From Spirochaetia bacterium (GTDB lineage Bacteria; Spirochaetota; Spirochaetia; Treponematales; Treponemataceae), in the NCBI GenBank assembly GCA_900769985.1, contig CAAGIS010000154.1:26756-90755 (forward strand): a stretch of 64,000 nt of DNA, given 5' to 3'. The position numbers and the translations under genes were made by a program. How positions within the stretch are numbered: position 1 is the first letter of the stretch; every line of letters starts with the position of its first letter. The notes beneath the pieces were generated by a model. That model had not been told where the DNA came from. It did no database searches and saw only the letters and a list, made by a program, of their open reading frames with translations. Below are positions 33,119-40,045 of this stretch, piece after piece.

Positions 33119-34480
33119 AATCTTTGACTTATCCTGATTTTCATAATGCGTTTGATTATAACTGTTCAAATATTTTTTAAGCATAAAGCAGCAAAAATAA
33201 GGGAATGTATAAAACTTACCATTAAATCCGATGTTTTTTTTGCATAGTTTTATTCCGTAATGAATATCAGCATATTTATCTTTTTCAATCAGATTACAAA
33301 GTGATTTTGTGGCATTGTCACTTGCCTTGACTTCAACAGGAATCAACCCTCTCATATCCCTGACAAAAAAATCCATCTCCAAAGTTGATTTTTCATTCTT
33401 ATAATAGTAAAGAGCGTATCCCTGTTTTACAAAAGCATCAGCGATTATGTTTTCGTAAATTGCGCCTTTGTAAGTATTAAAGTTTCTATTCTGCCTGAAA
33501 TCAGCCTGTGCTTCTTCATCGAGAGAAGCAATCAAAAGCCCTGTATCGCGCCAATAAATCTTATAATCATTTGGTTTATAATTTCCTCTAAGAGGAAGTT
33601 CCGTACTTTCAAGACAATAGCAGATATTAATAATTCCGGCATCATTAAGCCAGTCTATTGTTCCAATATATTCACGGTTTCTGGCTCCTGGTGCAAGTTT
33701 TGTAATCTGGTAACGCTTGTTTTCTTTTGCAAGAAAAACAGAAATATGATTATAAACACTCTTAAGTTTCGCCTTATCAAGACCGAATTCGTATTTTGTA
33801 ATGTCGTCTTCGTAAGATTTTAAAATTTGCCGCTGCTCTTGCAATGTGCCTGAATAATTTTTATTAGTTATGAACATATCTACAACTTTCGGCATTCCTC
33901 CAAGAGTTACATATTCCATAAAATTATCCATCCAGACTTTGTATTCAAGTTCACCAAAAGGAGTCTGATTTATCATGTGTTCCAGAATGCTGTCTATCTG
34001 TTTCTGCTTATAACCTTTAGCCCAGAGGAATTCTTCAAAATCCAGAGAATACATTTCATAATCAGTTTTATAACCTACACTAACAGAAGTAATTTGATTG
34101 TAATTTATGCCAAAAAGTGAACCAGAACAGATTACATCATATCTGCCATCTATCTTGAAAAACTTAAGGCTCGTAGTGCAGTCAGGAAAAGCCTGAATCT
34201 CATCAAAAAGAATCAATGTTTCATTTGGAATAAAATTCCATTCCGGCTTTAAAAGAGTGATTTCCTTTATTATATTTTCAGGTGAATATCCATTTTTAAA
34301 AATAGTTTTAAAATACGGCTCTGTAATAAAATTGATTTCGATATAGTTCTTATATGACTTTGCAAAATTCCTTATAGAAAAGGTTTTGCCAATTTGTCTG
34401 GCACCCTTTATTACAAGAGGAAGCCTGTCTGGATTGTTTTTCCACTGAATCAAATAATCATCTACTTTTCGCCTAAGCAT
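33116..34480 (-). CDS. AAA-type ATPase with DUF4143 domain
   Basis: About 454 aa. The N-terminal AAA_14 domain has Walker A G-A-R-Q-I-G-K-T at residues 26-33 and Walker B L-I-L-F-D-E near residue 86. The C-terminal half is DUF4143, including the I-P-V-E-V-K-A-S segment typical of a PD-(D/E)xK-like nuclease fold. Function of the family is unknown; members are frequent, variable accessory genes. The start M-L-R-R-K matches the family, and a TATAAT lies 6 bases upstream, supporting it; an earlier ATG at 34531 is unlikely. The stop codon is supplied by a dispersed repeat. Confidence 0.85.
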   Translation of the reverse strand: MLRRKVDDYLIQWKNNPDRLPLVIKGARQIGKTFSIRNFAKSYKNYIEINFITEPYFKTIFKNGYSPENIIKEITLLKPEWNFIPNETLILFDEIQAFPDCTTSLKFFKIDGRYDVICSGSLFGINYNQITSVSVGYKTDYEMYSLDFEEFLWAKGYKQKQIDSILEHMINQTPFGELEYKVWMDNFMEYVTLGGMPKVVDMFITNKNYSGTLQEQRQILKSYEDDITKYEFGLDKAKLKSVYNHISVFLAKENKRYQITKLAPGARNREYIGTIDWLNDAGIINICYCLESTELPLRGNYKPNDYKIYWRDTGLLIASLDEEAQADFRQNRNFNTYKGAIYENIIADAFVKQGYALYYYKNEKSTLEMDFFVRDMRGLIPVEVKASDNATKSLCNLIEKDKYADIHYGIKLCKKNIGFNGKFYTFPYFCCFMLKKYLNSYNQTHYENQDKSKI

Positions 34481-34486
34481 AATGAT

Positions 34487-34516
34487 ATTATAAACCTTAC
34501 TATCACATTTTTTCAG
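34487..34516 (-). promoter_or_regulatory. Promoter directly abutting the DUF4143 ATPase start
   Basis: Minus strand: CTGAAA (34511-34516), 18 bases, a perfect TATAAT (34487-34492), then 6 bases to the ATG. Confidence 0.5.
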
Positions 34517-34675
34517 CATTTTTATAGGCAAAAATCACATTTTTCCTGAGATTTTCGGAACTTTTTTCACATTTTTCCCAAAATACATCTTTCAACACAA
34601 ACTTGTCCAGTTTTCCAAGAATACTCCCAGGAACTGAACCGTATTTTGATTTTGAATAAATTACGCATTTTGATA

Positions 34676-34705
34676 TTGACACAAATTCCAGTTTTATATT
34701 ATACT
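34676..34705 (+). promoter_or_regulatory. tRNA-Gln promoter
   Basis: A perfect TTGACA (34676-34681), 18 bases, TATACT (34700-34705). The mature tRNA starts 13 bases downstream. Confidence 0.75.
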
Positions 34706-34717
34706 AAATACATACAT

Positions 34718-34788
34718 TCCCCGATTGTGTAATGGTAGCACCTCAGATTCTGGTTCTGATTGTGGGGGTTCGAATCCTCCTTGGGGAA
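34718..34788 (+). tRNA. tRNA-Gln (CTG)
   Basis: 71 nt. Acceptor TCCCCGA pairs with TTGGGGA (one G-U), the anticodon stem is TCAGA/TCTGA, and the loop TTCTGGT reads anticodon CTG. The T-arm is GTTCGAATC, and CCA is not encoded. It decodes CAG. Confidence 0.93.
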
Positions 34789-34790
34789 CT

Positions 34791-34819
34791 AAGGTTGCCT
34801 GCCGTGGCAACCTTTTTTT
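34791..34819 (+). terminator. Intrinsic terminator between tRNA-Gln and tRNA-Glu
   Basis: AAGGTTGCC pairs with GGCAACCTT (9 bp perfect) and is followed by six T. Only 17 bases remain before tRNA-Glu, too few for a separate promoter. Confidence 0.75.
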
Positions 34820-34836
34820 ATTAAGATTGAATTTTT

Positions 34837-34908
34837 GGTCCCTTCGTCTATCGGCTAGGACGTGACCCTCTCAAGGTCGAAAGACGGGTTCAACTCCCGT
34901 AGGGACCG
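34837..34908 (+). tRNA. tRNA-Glu (CTC)
   Basis: 72 nt. Acceptor GGTCCCT/AGGGACC is perfect, the anticodon loop CTCTCAA reads CTC, the T-arm is GTTCAACTC and the discriminator is G, as usual for tRNA-Glu. It decodes GAG. Confidence 0.93.
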
Positions 34909-34913
34909 CATCT

Positions 34914-35642
34914 TTATTTTTCTGCAAGAACCGTAAAATCGTTTTCAAGATAATCATCAATTATCCTTACAGACTTTGCACCGGCATCCTTTGCAAAACT
35001 GGATACATGCTTCGGATTATAATAAAAATACGGGCTTTCTTTATCTGACGAACGTTCATTAAGCATGGAACAGACAAAACCGCTTTTTCCCAATTCCATA
35101 AACCGCACAAAAGCTTTTTTCAAAAACTCAAAATTATTTCCCAGATTCAAATTAAAAATCCCCGAAGCATAAATCCAGTCAAAACCAGCACTACTTTCTT
35201 CTAAAGCAGAAAAATCAAGCGCATTAACAAAATCGTCAGCAAACACATCTGCCGTTAAAAATCTGACAGTCGATTTATTTTCTGCAGGAAGTTTAAGCCC
35301 GTTTTCCCTCAAAATCTCAAGCTGCCCTTTTGCAGTTTCTATCATTCGCTCTGAAATATCAATCCCGACATAATTTACAGAAAGCCCCAGCCCGCTCGTC
35401 AAAAAATGGAACAAATCGCCAAGCCCGCAGCCGACATCAAGAACAGCCTTTCCGTTCAAATCAACATTTTTCGCAAACGCGGCAAACCGTGCATACTGCG
35501 CCTGACGGCTTTCCCAGCCGAGAATTTTATAATTGTCAGCATTTATATTTGATTTTGCTGCCTTACTCAATGCATCGTGAAGTTTTTCCAGTTCCTTAAA
35601 ATTTTTTTCGTAATACGAATTTATTTTTGCAATTTTATTCAT
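34914..35642 (-). CDS. Class I SAM-dependent methyltransferase
   Basis: 242 aa. The AdoMet motif I, D-V-G-C-G-L-G-D, is at residues 69-76, with V-G-I-D-I-S-E-R-M as motif II, and a motif IV-like A-S-G-I-F-N. The closest general type is the methyltransf_25/UbiE group acting on small molecules. The substrate is unknown. The gene stands alone, convergent with the tRNAs. Its ribosome site is weak (AGGAAA about 13 bases upstream). Confidence 0.82.
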   Translation of the reverse strand: MNKIAKINSYYEKNFKELEKLHDALSKAAKSNINADNYKILGWESRQAQYARFAAFAKNVDLNGKAVLDVGCGLGDLFHFLTSGLGLSVNYVGIDISERMIETAKGQLEILRENGLKLPAENKSTVRFLTADVFADDFVNALDFSALEESSAGFDWIYASGIFNLNLGNNFEFLKKAFVRFMELGKSGFVCSMLNERSSDKESPYFYYNPKHVSSFAKDAGAKSVRIIDDYLENDFTVLAEK

Positions 35643-35955
35643 AATCTAAAAATTTCCTGATTAATTTTATCACAAATAAAAAATTATGGCAGTAATTATC
35701 CAAAATTTCTCAAGCATATCAAAAATCCCGTTTAAATCAAATTGAACTTAACGCACAAAACTATCCACTTTTTCCCTCCAAAAACTGCGCATCGTATCAA
35801 ATTGACACAATTTCCTGTCCATATTTGACACAAACTCCCGTTTTTACTCACCTCAATTTTTTAATCCCGTCTCCCCTTCAAATACACTTCCCAAAATACC
35901 GCAAAAAGCACCTCTTTTTCACATTTTTCCCAACTTTTTCCTCTCTCACAAAAAG
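35643..35955. other. Upstream region of hsp20 with repeated TTGACACAA motifs
   Basis: No gene is visible. The motif TTGACACAA occurs at 35802-35810 and 35825-35833. The first lies in the inverted repeat AAATTGACACAATTT (35799-35813), about 145 bases upstream of the sigma-54 promoter. That is the usual distance for an enhancer-binding activator site. The assignment is inference. Confidence 0.35.
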
Positions 35956-35972
35956 TTGGCACGCTTTTTGCT
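35956..35972 (+). promoter_or_regulatory. Sigma-54 (RpoN) promoter of hsp20
   Basis: TTGGCACGCTTTTTGCT matches the consensus YTGGCACG-N4-TTGCW at every position. The -24 GG is at 35958-35959 and the -12 GC at 35970-35971, with 10 bases between them. Transcription should begin near 35984 and require an ATP-dependent activator. Confidence 0.85.
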
Positions 35973-35983
35973 ATATTAATTAA

Positions 35984-36200
35984 TGTAAGGCAAAACACCT
36001 TACAAAAACTAAAAACAACGAAAGCAAAAGCTTTCGAAAACATTTATAGGAGAGTGCAATAAAAACTTTGCCTAAAACAGCGTCAAAGTTTTTATTCACA
36101 AGTTCGCGTTGCGAACTTCCTTATTAACTGTCGCTTTTCATTTCATTGCAAAGCGACTTAAAAAGTCAATCGATTGTTGAAACAATCTTCTTGACTTTTT
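35984..36200 (+). promoter_or_regulatory. Structured 5' leader of hsp20 with six consecutive hairpins
   Basis: Six stems occur in order: 35984-35990/35998-36004 (7 bp), 36019-36025/36030-36036 (7 bp), 36058-36070/36084-36096 (13 bp), 36100-36107/36111-36118 (8 bp), 36130-36137/36150-36157 (8 bp), and 36160-36169/36191-36200 (10 bp, with an inner 6-bp stem). All are perfect in these arms. A ribosome-site-like AGGAG at 36048-36052 has no usable start after it. The true ribosome site, AGGAGA (36203-36208), follows the last stem. The form suggests an RNA thermometer, an mRNA stabiliser or a protein-binding leader. Confidence 0.75.
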
Positions 36201-36214
36201 ACAGGAGATACATT

Positions 36215-36652
36215 ATGAACGAACTTTCACTTTTTAATTCACTTTTCAACGGCGCATTTGACAATCAGATGCAGGATTTTGGCTTTGGAACAGGAATGTC
36301 AGTTCCAAAAGTTGACGTAACACAAAATGACGATTCATATAAACTGGAAATGGATTTGCCGGGACGTACAGAAAAAGACGTAAATCTTGAACTTGACCAC
36401 AACGTTTTGACAATTTCATCAGTAAAAGAAGAAGTCAAAGAAACAGACGAAAAAAACAGCAAAAAAGACGAAAAGAACAAGCAGAAATGGCTTATCAAAG
36501 AACGCCGTACAAGCAGCTTTACACGCCGCTTTACTCTGCCAGATGACATCGATGCAGAAAAAGTTGCAGCTACCTTCAAAAACGGAGTTCTCAACGTAGT
36601 AATTCCGCGCAAAGCATTGGCCGCTCCAAAACGCATTGCAATTACTGCATAA
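36215..36652 (+). CDS. Small heat-shock protein, Hsp20/alpha-crystallin family
   Basis: 145 aa from the ATG at 36215, placed 6 bases after AGGAGA. The alpha-crystallin domain covers about residues 30-138. It begins V-P-K-V-D-V-T-Q-N-D-D, has L-E-M-D-L-P-G-R, and closes with the signature A-T-F-K-N-G-V-L-N-V-V-I-P-R. A charged K/E/D insert is near residues 70-90. An I-x-I tail motif (I-A-I-T) is present. It is an ATP-independent holdase forming oligomers under stress. Control by sigma-54 instead of a heat-shock sigma factor is unusual. Confidence 0.94.
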   Translation: MNELSLFNSLFNGAFDNQMQDFGFGTGMSVPKVDVTQNDDSYKLEMDLPGRTEKDVNLELDHNVLTISSVKEEVKETDEKNSKKDEKNKQKWLIKERRTSSFTRRFTLPDDIDAEKVAATFKNGVLNVVIPRKALAAPKRIAITA

Positions 36653-36655
36653 CAC

Positions 36656-36691
36656 AAAAAAGGGAAAAGGCAAAACCTTTTCCCTTTTTTT
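36656..36691. terminator. Bidirectional terminator after hsp20
   Basis: AAAAAAGGGAAAAGG pairs with CCTTTTCCCTTTTTT (15 bp perfect). It is A-rich on one side and T-rich on the other, between the converging hsp20 and rlpA-like genes. Confidence 0.85.
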
Positions 36692-36703
36692 TCAGTATCG
36701 TTT

Positions 36704-37474
36704 CTATTTTATTTTCCGTTCCCTGACGACAATATCAGTAAATCCGCTTTTACAAAGCAAATCAATCGTATTATTTACATCAGGACTTTCTACAGCCCTC
36801 AATACCACGCGCACAACAGTCGACGTATTCTGCAAAACTACATTTTCAAAACCGGCCTTCTTCACTTTCCGCGCAAAAACAAGCGCATTCTCCTTCATCG
36901 AAAAAGCCCCGACCTGAATATCCCACAGTTTCCCCTGTTCACGCTTTACGCTTTTTATCTGTTCAATTTTAGCCACAACACTTCCACTTCCCACAGTCTG
37001 ATTATCAGACTGACTTGAAGCCTGTCCTTTTTTTACAGAAACAACCGTAAAAGGTATCCCTGCCATCTGGCAAGCCTTTTTCGCCGTCTGAATACTTTCT
37101 TTTGTGTATGCCCCAAGCGAAACGATTTCAAGCCTGACTTTCGCAGTTCCGCTTCCAATCATTCCAAGCTTGCTTGCAGCCCCTTTTGACAAATCAATTT
37201 CCCGGTCAGCAACAAACGGACCTCTGTCATTCACCCTAACCTGAACATTTTTTCCGTTGGCAAGATTCGTAACTTTTAAAATCGTATTAAACGGAAGTTT
37301 TTTATGAGCGCACGTCATCGCCCACATATTAAAAATTTCGCCATTTGAAGTTTTTTTACCATGAAAATCTCCTGCATAATAAGAAGCCGTTGCAGAAGCC
37401 TTGTAGACAGTTGTTGCAAAAATTGAACTTAGTCCGACCGACATTATAATCAAAAAAACAGAAAATCTTTTCAT
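36704..37474 (-). CDS. rlpA: RlpA-like double-psi beta-barrel protein with SPOR domain
   Basis: 256 aa with a signal peptide cleaved around residue 20 (I-F-A). The DPBB domain at about residues 25-120 includes A-S-Y-Y-A-G-D-F-H-G-K-K-T and catalytic Asp in V-R-V-N-D-R-G-P-F, then R-E-I-D-L-S. A C-terminal SPOR domain at about residues 183-252 starts W-D-I-Q-V-G-A-F-S. RlpA proteins cleave peptidoglycan strands lacking stem peptides, and SPOR binds such denuded glycan at septa. No lipobox Cys is present, so this one is probably soluble periplasmic. Confidence 0.9.
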   Translation of the reverse strand: MKRFSVFLIIMSVGLSSIFATTVYKASATASYYAGDFHGKKTSNGEIFNMWAMTCAHKKLPFNTILKVTNLANGKNVQVRVNDRGPFVADREIDLSKGAASKLGMIGSGTAKVRLEIVSLGAYTKESIQTAKKACQMAGIPFTVVSVKKGQASSQSDNQTVGSGSVVAKIEQIKSVKREQGKLWDIQVGAFSMKENALVFARKVKKAGFENVVLQNTSTVVRVVLRAVESPDVNNTIDLLCKSGFTDIVVRERKIK

Positions 37475-37502
37475 ATTATATTTATCGGAATTTGCAAAAA
37501 AA

Positions 37503-37557
37503 AACTCACCGATTTGAAAATTACTTCATCAGAAAATTCTCAAAACCAGTGAGTTAA
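37503..37557 (-). terminator. Transketolase terminator
   Basis: Arms AACTCAC/GTGAGTT enclose a further AT-rich stem, with a run of nine T on the minus strand. Confidence 0.6.
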
Positions 37558-37575
37558 TAATTAAAAAAAGTTATT

Positions 37576-39546
37576 TTATTTTCTTAACAATTCTGCAAGT
37601 TTCTCACTTGTAAATCCAAGATGTTCTGCAACTTTATTTGCAGGTCCAGATTCACCAAAGCGGTCAATGCAGAAACAGTTTTCTTTATCTGTAAACTGGA
37701 GCCATTCCATAGAAATTCCTGCTTCAGTACAAACAATGCGTTTAGCGTTTCCAATAATAGAATCTCGTTTTGCCTTATCCTGTCCAGCAAAAGTCTTCAC
37801 ATCTGGAACAGAAACAACGCGGATTGTCTTTTCGCTTACAAGTCCGGCAGCAGCCAAAGCCATATTAACTTCAGAACCGCTTGCAAGAATCGTAATATCA
37901 GGATTATCGCTACCTTTCTTAACGATGTAAGCACCGCATTTCATTGTGTTCTTCCAGTCTGCATCATCTTTCTGATAAACTGCAAGAGCCTGTCTTGTAA
38001 ATGCCATACATACAGGATGGTCTTTAGAAGCATATGCAATTTTCCATGCTTCCATTGATTCTTCCGGGTCACCAGGTCTTATTACCTGAACACCAGGAAT
38101 TGCACGCAAGCTTGTCAGTGTCTCAATCGGCTGATGAGTAGGACCGTCTTCTCCAACATAAATCGAATCATGAGTAAACACATAAATTACAGGCTGCTTC
38201 ATTAAAGAAACTACGCGCAAAGAAGGCCGCAAATAATCTGCAAAAACAAGGAATGTTGCGCAGAACGGACGCAAACCGCCATGCAGAGAAATACCTGCAC
38301 ATACAGCAGACATCGCAAATTCACGGATTCCGTATTCAATCGTGCGTCCTTTCCTGTTAAGCGCAGAAAAAGTGCCGTTATCACACGATTTAAATGCAGT
38401 CTTATTAGGTCCCATCAAATCTGCAGAACCACCAACCAGATTACCGTAACGAGCCGCAATTACATTCAAAGCCTTACCAGAAGCATCACGCGTTGCACAA
38501 GAATCTCCCGGCTTATATTCAACATCAGGAACATCACCTGTAGCACTATCACTGTAAAAAGCATCCCATTCTTTTTTAAGTTCAGGATTTTCTATAGCCC
38601 ACGCTTCAAACTCTTTGTTCCAGTCACTTTCGGCTTTTGCCCATTCAACTTTTTTTTCTGCAAAATAATCATAAGCCTCAGGAAGAACATAAAAATCCTT
38701 ATCAACAGGAAGTCCCAGTTTTTCTTTTGCAGCCTTTACACCATCTGCACCAAGCGGCGCACCGTGAACATCTGCAGTTCCTTCTTTCGGCGCACTTTTT
38801 CCGATTACAGATTTGAGCATAATCAAAGACGGCTTGTCAGAACACTTCTTTGCTTTATTTATAAGTTTTGCAATGCCAGAAACATCGTACATACTTCCAG
38901 ATAGAACCTGCCAGCCATAACTTTCGTAACGTGCTTTTATGTCATCTGTAAAAGTAATGTCTGTAGAACCGTCAATCGAAATTCTGTTTTCATCATAAAA
39001 AACAATCAGCTTACCAAGTTTTAAATTTCCTGCAAGTGAACATGCTTCAGAAGCAACACCTTCCTGTAAGCATCCTTCGCCAACAAGAGAATATGTATAA
39101 TGATTTACAATTTCATGCTTTTTTGTATTGAATTTTGCAGCCAGCATCTGTTCAGCAATAGCCATACCGACAGCCATAGAAACACCCTGACCAAGAGGTC
39201 CGCCTGTACATTCAACACCATCAGTAATCCCATATTCAGGATGACCGCAGCAGACAGAACCAACCTGACGAAAACTCTTGATGTCATCCATTGTCACTTT
39301 GTATCCCGAAAGATGCAAAATTGAATACAACAACATCGAGCCATGACCTGCAGAAAGAACAAATCTATCTCTGTCGACCCACATTGAATTTGCAGGGTTG
39401 TGCTTTAAAATTTCTCCGTAGAGAACGCTTGCTAATTCAGCTGCACCAAGAGGAAGTCCCGGATGTCCTGAATTTGCCTTTTGAATCGCATCCATTGAAA
39501 GACTGCGAATACTAGTTGCAACAGCAGAGATTGCTTTTTCATTCAT
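37576..39546 (-). CDS. tkt: Transketolase
   Basis: 656 aa, full length. It transfers two-carbon units between sugar phosphates in the non-oxidative pentose phosphate pathway. Family landmarks are S-A-G-H-G-S-M-L near residue 66, the G-H-P-E-Y segment, the ThDP region V-G-E-G-C-L-Q-E-G, D-E-N-R-I-S-I-D-G, and the second-domain G-I-R-E-F-A-M-S-A. The Mg-binding motif reads G-E-G instead of the near-universal G-D-G (GAA codon). A GAGGT site precedes the ATG, and the PTS IIA gene lies 10 bases upstream on the same strand. Confidence 0.95.
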   Translation of the reverse strand: MNEKAISAVATSIRSLSMDAIQKANSGHPGLPLGAAELASVLYGEILKHNPANSMWVDRDRFVLSAGHGSMLLYSILHLSGYKVTMDDIKSFRQVGSVCCGHPEYGITDGVECTGGPLGQGVSMAVGMAIAEQMLAAKFNTKKHEIVNHYTYSLVGEGCLQEGVASEACSLAGNLKLGKLIVFYDENRISIDGSTDITFTDDIKARYESYGWQVLSGSMYDVSGIAKLINKAKKCSDKPSLIMLKSVIGKSAPKEGTADVHGAPLGADGVKAAKEKLGLPVDKDFYVLPEAYDYFAEKKVEWAKAESDWNKEFEAWAIENPELKKEWDAFYSDSATGDVPDVEYKPGDSCATRDASGKALNVIAARYGNLVGGSADLMGPNKTAFKSCDNGTFSALNRKGRTIEYGIREFAMSAVCAGISLHGGLRPFCATFLVFADYLRPSLRVVSLMKQPVIYVFTHDSIYVGEDGPTHQPIETLTSLRAIPGVQVIRPGDPEESMEAWKIAYASKDHPVCMAFTRQALAVYQKDDADWKNTMKCGAYIVKKGSDNPDITILASGSEVNMALAAAGLVSEKTIRVVSVPDVKTFAGQDKAKRDSIIGNAKRIVCTEAGISMEWLQFTDKENCFCIDRFGESGPANKVAEHLGFTSEKLAELLRK

Positions 39547-39556
39547 AAAATTTACC

Positions 39557-40015
39557 TCACAATAATTCTTGAATAGCTTTTACAAGTTCTTCTTGACCAG
39601 CGTGTTTTTCCAATAACTGCTTGATTGATTCTTCTTTAAATAGAGTAGCCAATTGTGAAAGTACCTGCAAATGAGTTTGCGAATTACTTGTCAATAAGAC
39701 AAACATCACATAAACGTGCCTTGCATCTGGTGCATTCATATCAATAGGTTCTTTAAGATAACAAACAGTTATCTGCTGGTCTTCTTCGTTTTTAAGGATA
39801 GTTCCTCTTGAATGAGGAAGTGCAATTCCATAACCGACAGCTGTACTCATAATCCGTTCCCTGTCGCACAACGCTTTATAAACGTTTTCCTTACTTATTC
39901 CTTCAGGCAAAACAATGGAATCGCATATATTTCTGTAAATTTCCGCTGTTGCTGCACCTTCAACATCAAACAGCACGCCGCCACGTTTAATCAAATCTGC
40001 AACATTCTTCTTCAT
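39557..40015 (-). CDS. PTS EIIA domain protein (PtsN/fructose type)
   Basis: 152 aa, a single EIIA-2 domain. The phosphorylatable His68 is in G-I-A-L-P-H-S-R, with the following P-I-D-M-N-A-P-D loop. There is no fused IIB, IIC or HPr. A solitary IIA next to transketolase and an unknown gene suggests a regulatory (nitrogen-PTS-like) role, not sugar import. That is inference from context. An AGGGAGA site precedes it. Confidence 0.88.
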   Translation of the reverse strand: MKKNVADLIKRGGVLFDVEGAATAEIYRNICDSIVLPEGISKENVYKALCDRERIMSTAVGYGIALPHSRGTILKNEEDQQITVCYLKEPIDMNAPDARHVYVMFVLLTSNSQTHLQVLSQLATLFKEESIKQLLEKHAGQEELVKAIQELL

Positions 40016-40045
40016 AAATCTCTATCTCCCTATCTTATAAAATTT

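Noticed and set aside
35861..36043. A 60-aa minus-strand frame across the hsp20 promoter
   Set aside because: It would run through the sigma-54 promoter and leader; no ribosome site, no conserved features.
36047..36063. A tiny upstream ORF (GTG-CAA-TAA) in the hsp20 leader
   Set aside because: The AGGAG-like site is only 2-3 bases from the GTG, too close for initiation, and the product would be two residues.
38281..38904. A 207-aa plus-strand frame
   Set aside because: It is antisense to the well-supported transketolase gene; low-complexity Arg/Ile/Thr composition is typical of a shadow frame.
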